DNA of 64,000 bases from Peribacillus frigoritolerans (GCF_004358755.1 NZ_SMZY01000005.1:124001-188000); one strand, 5' to 3'; counted from the stretch's first letter, positions 26,870 through 35,975 are shown. Translations and numbers: made by a program. Notes: generated by a model from the sequence alone, not told the origin.

Positions 26870-27771
26870 AAGTGATTGTTATTGGCTGTGTGCAGTTCAG
26901 CTGCCAAGTGCTTAAGCAGCTATTATCAATGCAAAGTTCAGCAATCGAAATTATCGGAGTCATTACAAGAAGACAATCAAAAATCAATTCTGATTTTTGT
27001 TCGTTAGAACCGCTGGCAAACGCAAACAGCATTCCTTGTTTTATTGCTGAGGGTAATAATCAACTCTCGATGGCAAGCTGGCTGCAGGAAAAGAAGCCGG
27101 ATATCATTTACTGCTTTGGATGGTCTTATTTATTGAAACTAGAGGTTTTATCTATTCCTAAATTAGGGGTCATTGGCTATCACCCTGCCGCTTTGCCTCA
27201 AAACAGAGGAAGGCATCCAATTATTTGGGCTCTCTCCCTTGGTCTGGAACAAACAGCTTCCACTTTCTTTGTCATGGATGAAGGGGCAGATTCAGGAGAG
27301 ATCATCAGTCAACGATTTGTAGCGATTGAGAAAACAGATGATGCAGGCACATTGTACCAAAAGTTAACTGAGACGGCACTCGTACAAATTTCTGAATTTA
27401 CTAAGAATTTCGCTGAAGGAACGATAGTGAAATGTCCTCAAAATGATTCCTATGTGAACTATTGGAGAAAAAGGTCTGTTAAAGACGGGGAAATTGACTG
27501 GAGAATGAGTGCAGAAGGGATCTATAACCTGGTAAGGGCGTTAACCCGGCCTTATCCTGGTGCCCATTGTATGTTTAACGATAGAGAAGTGAAAATATGG
27601 AAAGTGAAAATTGTGGAAGATTCAGCCTTTATATCCAGCATAAAAAACCTGGAACCCGGAAAGGTATTGAAATTTGGCCATTCAGTTAACGTTGTTAAAT
27701 GCGGGGATGGTGCCGTACAGCTTATTGAGCATGAATTTAATGATCTTCTTAAGGAAGGGAGTTATTTATGA
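26866..27771 (+). CDS. sugar N-formyltransferase-like protein
   Basis: A 301-residue formyltransferase: N-terminal Rossmann-like folate-binding domain, HPAALPQNRGRHP at 106-118, MDEGADSGEI at 137-146, and a C-terminal OB-type domain with RALTRPYPGA. His106 and Asp142 of the usual Asn-His-Asp triad are present, but the Asn two residues before the His is Gly104. It would transfer formyl from N10-formyl-tetrahydrofolate to an amino sugar. It is locked between legG and a deacetylase gene by ATGA overlaps on both sides, pointing to acyl exchange on the legionaminic precursor. Confidence 0.8.
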   Translation: MKVIVIGCVQFSCQVLKQLLSMQSSAIEIIGVITRRQSKINSDFCSLEPLANANSIPCFIAEGNNQLSMASWLQEKKPDIIYCFGWSYLLKLEVLSIPKLGVIGYHPAALPQNRGRHPIIWALSLGLEQTASTFFVMDEGADSGEIISQRFVAIEKTDDAGTLYQKLTETALVQISEFTKNFAEGTIVKCPQNDSYVNYWRKRSVKDGEIDWRMSAEGIYNLVRALTRPYPGAHCMFNDREVKIWKVKIVEDSAFISSIKNLEPGKVLKFGHSVNVVKCGDGAVQLIEHEFNDLLKEGSYL

Positions 27772-28436
27772 GTACAATTTTGGTTATAGCACCTCACCCT
27801 GACGATGAGACGTTAGGCTGTGGAGGAGCGCTGCTCAGGCATAAAAAAAATGGGGATGCCATCCATTGGTTAATTGTTACGGCCATTACCGCTGAGCGCG
27901 GATTTACCAAGGAACGTATTGATAAAAGAGAAAAGGAAATCACTCAAGCAGCTGATTTATACGAGTTTGATTCTGTTTCTAAATTAGGTTTTCCAACAGC
28001 CCGGTTAGATACTGTGCCGCTAGAAGAGCTGGTTCAAAAAATTGGAGAAACGATTCAGAGAATCTGTCCTGATATCGTTTATCTTCCACATCCCGGAGAT
28101 ATTCACAGCGATCATAAATTTGTGTTTGACAGCGGCATGTCCTGTACAAAATGGTTTCGTTATCCATTCGTAAAACGCATACTCGTCTATGAAACTCTTT
28201 CAGAAACAGAGCTTGGAATTAATCCAGCCTATATAAGGTTCAGCCCGAATGTATATGTTGATATAACCGGTTTCCTTGATCGAAAAATTGAAATCATGAA
28301 GGTTTTCCAAAGTGAAATGGGAGAATTTCCTTTTCCGAGGAGCGAACAGGCCATTAAAGCCCTATCTTCTTATAGGGGAGCTTCCTCAGGATTTCAGTTT
28401 GCAGAAGGATTTATATTGATAAAGGAAGTGATCTGA
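27768..28436 (+). CDS. PIG-L family sugar N-deacetylase
   Basis: A 222-residue LmbE/PIG-L zinc hydrolase: APHPDDETLGCGG at residues 8-20, and the third metal ligand in HPGDIHSDHKFVF near 107-119. The family removes N-acetyl groups from sugars (GlcNAc-PI, BshB). Between a formyltransferase and LegI it would expose the amine that is then formylated. It overlaps the formyltransferase by four bases and legI starts on the next base after its stop, so all are likely made together. Confidence 0.85.
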   Translation: MSTILVIAPHPDDETLGCGGALLRHKKNGDAIHWLIVTAITAERGFTKERIDKREKEITQAADLYEFDSVSKLGFPTARLDTVPLEELVQKIGETIQRICPDIVYLPHPGDIHSDHKFVFDSGMSCTKWFRYPFVKRILVYETLSETELGINPAYIRFSPNVYVDITGFLDRKIEIMKVFQSEMGEFPFPRSEQAIKALSSYRGASSGFQFAEGFILIKEVI

Positions 28437-29516
28437 ATGTGTAAAACATTTATCATCGCAGAAGCGGGGGTTAATCATAATGGAAGCATTCAGCTCGGAA
28501 AAGAATTAATTGAGGGCGCGGCAAAAGCAGGTGCGGATGCTATAAAATTCCAAACATTTGTAACAGATTTTATTTTAACGGATAAAGCAGCAAAGGCTGA
28601 CTATCAAATAAAATCAACAGATCCATCAGAATCCCAGATTGAGATGGTGAAAAAGCTGGAGTTAAGCCCCAAAATGCATGAAGAACTAATCGGGCATTGT
28701 AAAAAGAACAACATTCAATTTCTGTCAACGCCGTTTGATGAACCAAGTGTTGATCTCCTGGTTAATACATTTAATATCCCCATTCTGAAAATTGCCTCTG
28801 GTGAAATTACAAATGCACCGCTATTACTCAAGATAGCAAGGACGGGCAAGCCGATTATTTTATCCACCGGGGTGAGTACGATAGCGGATGTCGAGAAAGC
28901 TTTAGGTGTTCTGGCCTTCGGCTACCAATTACCGCAACGGCATACACCATCAATAGAAGCTTTTGAACAAGCTTTTTGCAGTGAAGAAGGACAGAAGCTT
29001 TTGCAGACTAATGTTACACTGCTGCACTGCACTTCTGAATATCCTGCCCCCTTTAACGAGGTGAATTTAAATGTGATGGATACATTAAGGCAAACATTTT
29101 CCCTGCCCGTTGGATATTCGGATCATACGAAAGGAATTGCCGTACCGATAGCCGCTGTGGCAAAGGGAGCAGTTGTCATTGAAAAGCATATTACATTGGA
29201 TTGTAATCTCCCTGGTCCTGACCATAAGGCATCCCTTGAAATGGAAGAATTCGCTGAAATGGTTGCCGCTATTCGTCAGGTTGAAGATTCTCTTGGTCAA
29301 TCCCTTAAAATTCCTTCATTTTCTGAAGTAAAAAACAAATCCGTCATACGAAAGAGTATTGTAACTTCTAGAAAGATAAATAAAGGAGAAACGTTTACAG
29401 CAGATAATTTAACGATTAAAAGACCGGGAGATGGGCTATCGCCATTTTATTATTGGGATTATATCGGAAGAACGGCGAACAAAACGCATCAAAAAAATGA
29501 GCAGGTTTTCTTTTGA
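28437..29516 (+). CDS. legI: legionaminic acid synthase, NeuB family
   Basis: A 359-residue NeuB-type synthase. The TIM-barrel part has IIAEAGVNHNGS at 6-17, AIKFQTF, STPFDEPSVDLL, KIASGEITN and YSDHTKGI; a C-terminal SAF (antifreeze-like) domain follows from about 300. It condenses PEP with a 2,4-diamino-2,4,6-trideoxymannose derivative to a nonulosonic acid. LegI rather than sialic or pseudaminic synthase is chosen because LegB, LegG and LegF homologues accompany it and no PseB/PseC set is seen. Ribosome site AAGGAAG. Confidence 0.88.
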   Translation: MCKTFIIAEAGVNHNGSIQLGKELIEGAAKAGADAIKFQTFVTDFILTDKAAKADYQIKSTDPSESQIEMVKKLELSPKMHEELIGHCKKNNIQFLSTPFDEPSVDLLVNTFNIPILKIASGEITNAPLLLKIARTGKPIILSTGVSTIADVEKALGVLAFGYQLPQRHTPSIEAFEQAFCSEEGQKLLQTNVTLLHCTSEYPAPFNEVNLNVMDTLRQTFSLPVGYSDHTKGIAVPIAAVAKGAVVIEKHITLDCNLPGPDHKASLEMEEFAEMVAAIRQVEDSLGQSLKIPSFSEVKNKSVIRKSIVTSRKINKGETFTADNLTIKRPGDGLSPFYYWDYIGRTANKTHQKNEQVFF

Positions 29517-30172
29517 ATAAGCCGCTGATTATTATAGGCTGCGGAGGGCATGCTTCAGTATTAGAAGATATCTTAATCTCTCAAAATCGATACATTTTAG
29601 GCTATACAGATGATAGGCCCCTGGTCAAGTATACTTCTATCCCCATTTTAGGAAATCAGGAAAAAGTTTTAGAATATCAGCCAGATCAAATCAAGCTGGT
29701 AAATGGGATCGGTTCAGTAGGTTATACCAAAATAAGAGAATATATTTTTAGGAAGTTTAAAAAATTAGGTTATACCTTTGAAACTATTATTCATCCTTCA
29801 GCCATCATTGCAACAAAGGTTGTCATAGAGGAGGGAGGGCAAATTATGGCAGGCACAGTCATTCAGCCGGGTGTGTTTATTGGGGAGAATTCAATCATCA
29901 ATACGAAAACGTCCGTTGACCATGATTGTGTAATTGGAAAACATGTCCATTTGGCGCCGGGTGTTACGTTATCAGGAAACGTTCATGTTGAAAGACGATG
30001 TCATGTAGGAACAGGAGCAACCGTTATTCAAGGAATTCATATTGGAGAAGCTGCGTTAATCGGAGCAGGGGCTCTTGTGAATAAAAATGTAAAGAAAGGA
30101 ACAAAGGTTATTGGAGTACCGGCAAAGGAAGGAGCTAAAGGAATTCGATATCAGGAGGAACCACATGATTAA
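29513..30172 (+). CDS. NeuD/PglD/LegH-family sugar acyltransferase
   Basis: A 219-residue protein with an N-terminal Rossmann-like part (IIGCGGHASVLEDIL) and a left-handed beta-helix of hexapeptide repeats (TVIQPGVFIGENSIIN, HIGEAALIGAGALV). The family includes NeuD (O-acetylation of nonulosonates), PglD/EpsM (N-acetylation of UDP-4-amino sugars) and LegH. Any of the three would fit this locus. The TTG start overlaps the legI TGA, and legF overlaps its own 3' end by 8 bases. Confidence 0.8.
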   Translation: MNKPLIIIGCGGHASVLEDILISQNRYILGYTDDRPLVKYTSIPILGNQEKVLEYQPDQIKLVNGIGSVGYTKIREYIFRKFKKLGYTFETIIHPSAIIATKVVIEEGGQIMAGTVIQPGVFIGENSIINTKTSVDHDCVIGKHVHLAPGVTLSGNVHVERRCHVGTGATVIQGIHIGEAALIGAGALVNKNVKKGTKVIGVPAKEGAKGIRYQEEPHD

Positions 30173-30866
30173 TGGTGAACGTATATTGGCAATTATACCG
30201 GCAAGGGGCGGTTCAAAGGGAATTCCAGGTAAAAATATACGGCCTTTAGCAGGGAAGCCTCTATTGGCATGGACAATTGAAGAAGCTAAAAAATCAAGGT
30301 ATATAGACAGGCTGGTGTTATCTTCAGAAGATAGCGAAATCATTGAAGCAGCCAGAAAATACGGGTGTGAAGTCCCGTTTATTCGGCCGAAAGAACTGGC
30401 ATTAGATCAATCTTCAAATGCTGATGTTATTTTGCATTCCCTTCAGCATCTAGATGGATACGATTGGGTTATGCAGCTTCAGCCGACTTCTCCGTTCCGT
30501 TCAGCAAACGATATTGATCAATGTATTGAATATTGTATCAAGAAAAAGGCTGATGCTTGCTTATCTGTAACTGAAACCGAAAAAAGCCCTTTTTGGATGT
30601 ATTTTATGGATCAGGATGCAAAATTAAAAAAAGTAATTGATTCTAATAAAACAGCAATGAACCGTCAAGAATTGCCGGACGTATTCTCCGTAAATGGAGC
30701 CATTTATTTAGCTAAATGTAAATGGTTTAAAAGGAATAAAAGTTTTCTTTCAAAGAAGACAATTGGATTTAAAATGCCTAAGGAGCGTTCGTTAGATATC
30801 GATACAGAGTGGGATTTTAGATTAGCGTCCCTTATAAAAAATGATCAAAACATAGGGGAAGAGTAA
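30165..30866 (+). CDS. legF: CMP-legionaminic acid synthetase
   Basis: A 233-residue CMP-nonulosonate cytidylyltransferase. IIPARGGSKGIPGKNIRPL at the N-terminus binds CTP; QLQPTSPFR and the DIDTEWDF segment near the end are family marks. It activates the nonulosonic acid made by LegI with CMP, forming the donor for a transferase, possibly the 14669 product. Start ATG 30165 with AGGAGGAA upstream, inside the end of the preceding gene; longer in-frame starts lack a site. Confidence 0.88.
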   Translation: MINGERILAIIPARGGSKGIPGKNIRPLAGKPLLAWTIEEAKKSRYIDRLVLSSEDSEIIEAARKYGCEVPFIRPKELALDQSSNADVILHSLQHLDGYDWVMQLQPTSPFRSANDIDQCIEYCIKKKADACLSVTETEKSPFWMYFMDQDAKLKKVIDSNKTAMNRQELPDVFSVNGAIYLAKCKWFKRNKSFLSKKTIGFKMPKERSLDIDTEWDFRLASLIKNDQNIGEE

Positions 30867-30925
30867 AAGCAAACTATAACTAAAAAATAATCAAAACTAT
30901 TAAAGAACGTATAGGGTGATTTCTT

Positions 30926-31534
30926 TTGAAACGGATTATCGACTTTTCCTTTTCTTTACTGATGATCATAGCAGCTAGTCCTATTATGCTGATTATTTCT
31001 GTCATCATATTTTTCAGCTTAGGAAGACCGATCATTTTTAAACAAGAAAGAGTGGGATTAAATGAGAAGATATTTATATTATATAAATTTCGAACAATGA
31101 AAACTTCTCATAACGAGAATGGAGTGCTGGCTCCTGATAGCCATAGACTGACAAAAGTCGGTTCAGTCCTTAGAAAATTAAGTTTAGATGAATTACCGCA
31201 GCTAGTAAATATTTTAAAGGGAGAAATGAGCCTGGTAGGACCAAGACCTCTTATAAAACAGTATTTACCTTATTATTCTAAAAGAGAACGTCTAAGACAT
31301 ACAGTCAAACCTGGTTTAACTGGGTTGGCACAGATTTCAGGGAGAAATAAATTAACCTGGGATGAAAGATTGGAATTGGATGCAAAATACGTTGAGGAAC
31401 AAGATTTAGTGCTAGATTTTAAGATCCTTTTTAAGACAATCCTTAAAGTATTTCTCAGAGAGGATATAGTGGTTGATCCAAGAGCTTTAATGAAAGATTT
31501 AAATGAAGAAAGAAAGGAGATGCTTAAGGATTAA
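30926..31534 (+). CDS. epsL: initiating phosphoglycosyl transferase, EpsL/PglC-like
   Basis: A 202-residue monotopic sugar-phosphate transferase. One membrane-embedded helix (residues 5-30), FKQERVGLNEK, YKFRTMK, the catalytic Asp-Glu in LSLDELPQL, MSLVGPRPL and KPGLTGLAQISGRN. The enzyme moves a sugar-1-phosphate from a UDP-sugar to undecaprenyl phosphate and so starts the repeat unit. It has the size of B. subtilis EpsL and the bacillosamine-specific PglC, in line with the EpsN and CapD-type genes here. TTG start after GGGTGAT. Confidence 0.86.
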   Translation: MKRIIDFSFSLLMIIAASPIMLIISVIIFFSLGRPIIFKQERVGLNEKIFILYKFRTMKTSHNENGVLAPDSHRLTKVGSVLRKLSLDELPQLVNILKGEMSLVGPRPLIKQYLPYYSKRERLRHTVKPGLTGLAQISGRNKLTWDERLELDAKYVEEQDLVLDFKILFKTILKVFLREDIVVDPRALMKDLNEERKEMLKD

Positions 31535-31535
31535 T

Positions 31536-32291
31536 ATGGATATTCGGTGTTTAAAACCTGCTGATAGTAAAAGGCTTGGGGAAATTATTAGAGAGGGTAT
31601 GCCCGAGAATATCTTTTCATTAACAATAAGTTCATGCCATGGATATGATTTATTTATTAATTCGTTACTTGAAGCGCCAAATTATTCGCCTTATTCATTT
31701 TACGGAGCATATATCGACAATAAACTGGTTGGATTCGTTGAATGGAGAAAACTTGAGGATGTTCTTTTTTTGAATAACATTTATATCCTGCCAGGCTACA
31801 GAAGTTTTGGAATTGGCAAGAAATTAATTAATACGAAGCAGTATTTATTAACTAACTATGAAGCGTGCAGAATAGAATTAGATGTATTTAGCTGGAATGA
31901 AAAAGCAATGAAGTGGTATGTAAATTTAGGGTTTAAACCAATAAAAACGGATAATTGGTATATAAAAAAATCACTAAATAAAGTGGATATACAAGAGGAG
32001 TTTTATGTTTATAATTTACCCGAAGCCAAATGTATGCATAAAGATTACGGTTTTTCCCGTTTAGAAATTTCTGCAAAAAATGGTCAATATTCGATCGGAA
32101 GGCTAGGGAGCCAATATTATAGAATTCAAGGATTTGATGCCTTACTGGATAACTGCTTAATAAATGCTCTATCTGTCATAGATCCAACAAGAGATTACTT
32201 AATTGTGGCAGATAAGGAGCATAAAATTCCAAAAGATCTAGGAGGTTTATCTTTCATTGCAAGTGTTATGCGAATGTCGCAGAGCTTGTGA
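31536..32291 (+). CDS. GNAT N-acetyltransferase with extra C-terminal domain
   Basis: About 251 residues. The first half is a GNAT acetyltransferase with the acetyl-CoA loop YRSFGIGKKLI near residues 88-98 and a WYVNLGFKPI motif near 125. The C-terminal 90 residues are a second domain I do not recognise. It starts one base after the phosphoglycosyl transferase stop, so it belongs to the same transcript. It may acetylate an amino sugar; regulatory protein acetylation is also possible. Confidence 0.72.
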   Translation: MDIRCLKPADSKRLGEIIREGMPENIFSLTISSCHGYDLFINSLLEAPNYSPYSFYGAYIDNKLVGFVEWRKLEDVLFLNNIYILPGYRSFGIGKKLINTKQYLLTNYEACRIELDVFSWNEKAMKWYVNLGFKPIKTDNWYIKKSLNKVDIQEEFYVYNLPEAKCMHKDYGFSRLEISAKNGQYSIGRLGSQYYRIQGFDALLDNCLINALSVIDPTRDYLIVADKEHKIPKDLGGLSFIASVMRMSQSL

Positions 32292-32609
32292 AGCTTCTGG
32301 GGCAAAAACTATCAAACTTGTCCATTTACTAAATCGTTAGGCCCCACTTCACACCTCTCCCTAATAAAGGTTAAATTAATCATCGCAATACAAGGCGTTT
32401 TTTTATTTTTGTCTCACATTGGAATTTTCTGCAGCTCTGTTATCCCTGCTGTTTTTGTATTAGATCATTAATCAAGATGATGAAAATGTGTGTATGAATT
32501 TGGGACATGGCGCTTACATATAATCAGGACGTGCATAGAATAGTACTGTTGTATCATTACTCTATTTTTTAGTAACCAATGAAAAATTACCTTAGGTGGT
32601 GAAGCACTG
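32292..32609. other. intergenic region
   Basis: About 318 bases between the GNAT and FemAB-like genes. A T-rich stretch (32399-32410) follows no clear hairpin. A new promoter for the FemAB-like gene would be expected here, but I see no convincing one. Confidence 0.4.
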
Positions 32610-33650
32610 GTGTCTGCCAAGATGGTGAAATTAAGTTTAAACGATAATTGGAACAAATTTATTGAACAATTTTCAACGTTAGATGTGTATTATTCACAGG
32701 AATACAGTAATTTATCTTCTGCTATTGAAAACGGTGCTGCAGAAGCCGTTTTTTATGAAAACGATGATGGGAAAATATTCTATCCGTATATTAAGAGGAA
32801 AATTGATTTAAATGAAGAGTATTTAGATATCGTAACTCCTTATGGTTATGGGGGCCCCGTATTAGAGGGGGATCAAAATGCAATTAAAATGTTTTATCGC
32901 CAATTTAATGAATATTGCACAGATAACAAAATCATTACAGAGACCGTTAGATTACATCCTTTACTAAAAAATGATGCATATATGAAGGATGTCATGCATG
33001 TGGAATATATTAGAAAAACAACTGCAGTAGACTTAACTCTTTCATTAGAAGAAATCAGAAAAAATTACACATCTAACAATAAAAGGAATATCAAAAAAGC
33101 AAATAAGGAAGGAGTTAACGTTTTTATTTCAAACAATCATAAAAAAGATATAGATATTTTTATTGATTTATACTATGAAACAATGAATCGAAATAACAGC
33201 TTAAGTTATTACTATTTCGATAGATCTTATTTTTACCGTCAGATGGAAGAAATGCTGCTTTGTAAACCCTATCTCTTACTTGCAGAGTATAAAAATCAAA
33301 TAATAGGAGGAATATTATTACTAATTGGCAATGAATATGCCCATTATCATTTAGGAGCTTCGAAAACAGAATATTTATCTTTAAGGCCAAATAATTTGCT
33401 GTTTGACGCGATGATAGAGTTCTCTAAGTCATGTGGATCAAAATTACTGCATTTAGGAGGGGGATATCAAGAAAATGATAGTCTCTTTAAATTCAAAACT
33501 TCATTTACAAATAATAACAATTATAATTATTTTCTAGGTAAAAACATATTAAATGAAAAAATTTATAAAGAGTTATCTCAAATTGCAGCAAAGAACCTTT
33601 CGCCAATCAGCGATAGCAGTTATTTCCCTCTTTATAGAAGGAAAAATTGA
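32610..33650 (+). CDS. FemAB/GNAT-fold acyl or aminoacyl transferase
   Basis: A 346-residue protein of the FemAB-like double-GNAT group (Acetyltransf_6). The middle part reads TSNNKRNIKKANKEGV, a typical FemX-like stretch, and the C-terminal part has LLLAEYKNQIIGGILLL and HLGASKTEYLSLRPNNLL. Members add amino acids to peptidoglycan or acyl groups to surface sugars. In this locus modification of a glycan amine is the likely role. The start is GTG with TAGGTGGTGA upstream; an in-frame ATG is 12 bases on. Confidence 0.72.
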   Translation: MSAKMVKLSLNDNWNKFIEQFSTLDVYYSQEYSNLSSAIENGAAEAVFYENDDGKIFYPYIKRKIDLNEEYLDIVTPYGYGGPVLEGDQNAIKMFYRQFNEYCTDNKIITETVRLHPLLKNDAYMKDVMHVEYIRKTTAVDLTLSLEEIRKNYTSNNKRNIKKANKEGVNVFISNNHKKDIDIFIDLYYETMNRNNSLSYYYFDRSYFYRQMEEMLLCKPYLLLAEYKNQIIGGILLLIGNEYAHYHLGASKTEYLSLRPNNLLFDAMIEFSKSCGSKLLHLGGGYQENDSLFKFKTSFTNNNNYNYFLGKNILNEKIYKELSQIAAKNLSPISDSSYFPLYRRKN

Positions 33651-33937
33651 TACGGATACTGATTCTTTTATTCAAGACTATCTTTCCGGCATAGGGTCCA
33701 TTTCTTCTTTTTCTTTCATTTTCCGCTAATTAACTCCTAAAAACACACAACCCTTTTTTCCCTTTTCTCAATACTATATAGCATAAGCTTATAAACTTAC
33801 CCTCTTTTATTCAGTGAGACATGGTCTATGTTTATGGAAAAGATTATGTCTATTTTTTGTTATAAAGCAGTTAGAAGATTGAATCAAATCATTAAATGAT
33901 CTTCGTACTTGTGAAATTTATAAAAGGAGAAATGAGA
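33651..33937. other. intergenic region before the beta-propeller gene
   Basis: About 287 AT-rich bases with nothing I can name. No clear terminator hairpin after the FemAB-like gene. Confidence 0.35.
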
Positions 33938-35839
33938 ATGGCGTTCTATGCATATGTAGCATATGTAGCAAATGAGATTGATGATACGGTTTCTGTGGTT
34001 GAAACGAAAAATAATACAGTTGTGGGCAGTCCGATAACCGTTGGTTCCGACCCTAAGGGGATTGCTATTACACGAAATGGAAAATTTGTATATGTGGCAA
34101 ATTTTAGTGATGATACAGTTTCTGTCATCGACACGAAAACAAACACCCTGGCAGTGAGGTCCATAGAGGTTGGTAATGGTCCCGTTGGAATAGCTATCAC
34201 ACCGAATGGATTGTTTACTTATGTAACAAATAGTTTAGATGATACGGTTTCAGTGATCCAAATGAAAACAAACACCGTAGTGGGGAGTCCTATAGGGGTT
34301 GGGACTGGACCTAGTGCAATCGCAATCGCCCCGAATGGAAGAGCCTATGTGACGAACAGTTTAGACAATACGGTTTCAGTGATAGATACGAGAACCAACA
34401 TCATAATAGGGAGTCCGATAACCGTTGGTGCTGGCCCTGGTGCGATCGCAATCACCCCGAGCGGAAGATTTGTGTATGTGGCCAACAGTTTAGACGATAC
34501 AATTTCAGTGATCGACACAAGAAGCAACAAAGCAGTGGGGAACCCGATAACGGTTGGTGCTGGGCCTGGTGCGATCGCAATCATCCCGAGCGGAAGATTT
34601 GCGTATGTGGCTAACAATTTAGACGATACAGTTTCAGTAATCGATACGAGGACCAACACAGTAGTGGGGAGCCCGATAACGGTTGGTGCCGGTCCTGGCG
34701 CAATCGCGATAACAAGAAATGGAAGATTTGCTTATGTGACGAATCGTTTAGACGATACAGTTTCAGTGATCGATACGAAAACCAATATCAAAACAGGAAG
34801 TCCGATCCCGGTTGAAGGAGGTCCAATTGGAATAGGGATTACACCAATACCAATTGCAGTTTCTGAACAAAGTCAATCTCCCTATCAAATTGCAGCGAGA
34901 GGGTTGACTATTCCATGGGCTTTAGAGATTTACAACGATACCTTTTATGTGACAGAAAGACCTGGAAAACTGGCAGCCATAAAGGGGGGAACAGTGACAC
35001 GGCAATCACTGGCTTTATCAAAACCGATAAGGGTTATTGGTGAGGGCGGCTTATTAGGTTTTGTATTAGGTCCCAATTTTGTGACAAACCAAACCGCTTA
35101 TTTGTATCACACTTATGAAGTGCAAGGGAAGATTTATAATCGCGTGATTTCAGTGAAATTAAGCGGTACTGCCTGGATTGAGCAAAAAGAGCTTCTGGCA
35201 GGAATCCCCGGCGGATCAACTCATAATGGGGGAAGAATCGCTATCGGACCTGATGAAAGACTTTATGTCACGACTGGAGAAGCGGGAGTTCGGGCACTAG
35301 CTCAGGATTTAAACAGTCTGGGAGGCAAGATTTTACGGATGAACCTTGATGGAACGATCCCTGCAGATAACCCTTTTCCCGAATCTTATATTTATTCATA
35401 CGGACATCGGAATCCGCAAGGTTTAGCCTGGGATCATAATGGACAATTGTATAGTTCTGAACATGGACCGTCTGGAGAAAACGGCTGGCGGGGACATGAT
35501 GAAATAAATAAAATCCTGCCTGGGAAAAATTATGGCTGGCCATTGATTTTTGGAGATCAGCAGAGAGCGGGGATGGAAAGTCCGTTATTTCAATCCGGCG
35601 ACAGTACATGGGCTCCATCAGGGCTTGCCTATCATAATGGAAGTCTGTATGTGGCAGGTCTAAGAGGAGCTCAAATCCGAAAATTTAACCTCTTGAGTAA
35701 ACAAGAGTCAATTGTTTTAAGCGGATTAGGCAGGCTAAGGAACATCACATTTAAAGGTAACACGGCATACGTGTTAACCAATAATCGTATTGAAAGCGGA
35801 AAAAGTGATGACTGGTTAATTTCAACAGATCGATTATAG
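33938..35839 (+). CDS. fusion of a seven-repeat YVTN beta-propeller and a sorbosone-dehydrogenase-like propeller
   Basis: A 633-residue protein. Residues about 5-305 are seven tandem repeats of 42-43 residues with the core YVxNxxDDTVSVIDTxTN and GPxxIAITPxGRF, forming a seven-bladed YVTN propeller. Residues about 315-633 are a PQQ-type sugar dehydrogenase domain: GSTHNGGRIAIGPDERLYV, YGHRNPQGLAWD, SEHGPSGENG and GKNYGWP. There is no signal peptide or anchor, so the protein seems cytosolic or leaves by another route. PQQ use is doubtful in Bacillaceae, and no PQQ genes are seen. ATG 33938 has AAAGGAGA 7 bases upstream. Function unknown; it may not belong to the polysaccharide system. Confidence 0.8.
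   Translation: MAFYAYVAYVANEIDDTVSVVETKNNTVVGSPITVGSDPKGIAITRNGKFVYVANFSDDTVSVIDTKTNTLAVRSIEVGNGPVGIAITPNGLFTYVTNSLDDTVSVIQMKTNTVVGSPIGVGTGPSAIAIAPNGRAYVTNSLDNTVSVIDTRTNIIIGSPITVGAGPGAIAITPSGRFVYVANSLDDTISVIDTRSNKAVGNPITVGAGPGAIAIIPSGRFAYVANNLDDTVSVIDTRTNTVVGSPITVGAGPGAIAITRNGRFAYVTNRLDDTVSVIDTKTNIKTGSPIPVEGGPIGIGITPIPIAVSEQSQSPYQIAARGLTIPWALEIYNDTFYVTERPGKLAAIKGGTVTRQSLALSKPIRVIGEGGLLGFVLGPNFVTNQTAYLYHTYEVQGKIYNRVISVKLSGTAWIEQKELLAGIPGGSTHNGGRIAIGPDERLYVTTGEAGVRALAQDLNSLGGKILRMNLDGTIPADNPFPESYIYSYGHRNPQGLAWDHNGQLYSSEHGPSGENGWRGHDEINKILPGKNYGWPLIFGDQQRAGMESPLFQSGDSTWAPSGLAYHNGSLYVAGLRGAQIRKFNLLSKQESIVLSGLGRLRNITFKGNTAYVLTNNRIESGKSDDWLISTDRL
34000..34830 (+). repeat. tandem 129-base coding repeats of the YVTN propeller
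   Basis: Six to seven units with a period of 129 bases (43 codons; one unit is a codon shorter). Units near 34424-34483 and 34553-34612 are almost identical in DNA, differing by only a few bases, which indicates recent duplication or gene conversion. Confidence 0.85.
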
Positions 35840-35948
35840 ATGAAATGGGTTTGGGGTAAAAAATAAAGAATCATGTTCATATGGTTCTAGTATGGCTCCA
35901 TTTTTTAAGCCTTAGTTGATAGTATTAATCTTCAGCAAGTAGAAAAGA

Positions 35949-35975
35949 GCGAAACCGTGTTTCGCTTTTTGTTTT
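35949..35975 (+). terminator. Rho-independent terminator
   Basis: Stem GCGAAAC / GTTTCGC with a three-base loop, followed by TTTTTGTTTT. It would end the beta-propeller transcript. Confidence 0.65.

Noticed and set aside
34345-34659. Minus-strand frame of 104 codons in the propeller gene
   Set aside because: It arises from the repeated codon pattern of the YVTN repeats read backwards.
33989-34830. CRISPR-like regular repeats
   Set aside because: The 129-base period is in frame and encodes beta-propeller blades; there are no short repeats with unique spacers.
1-35900. Mobile element or phage carrying the glycan locus
   Set aside because: No transposase, integrase, terminal repeats or tRNA gene were seen.
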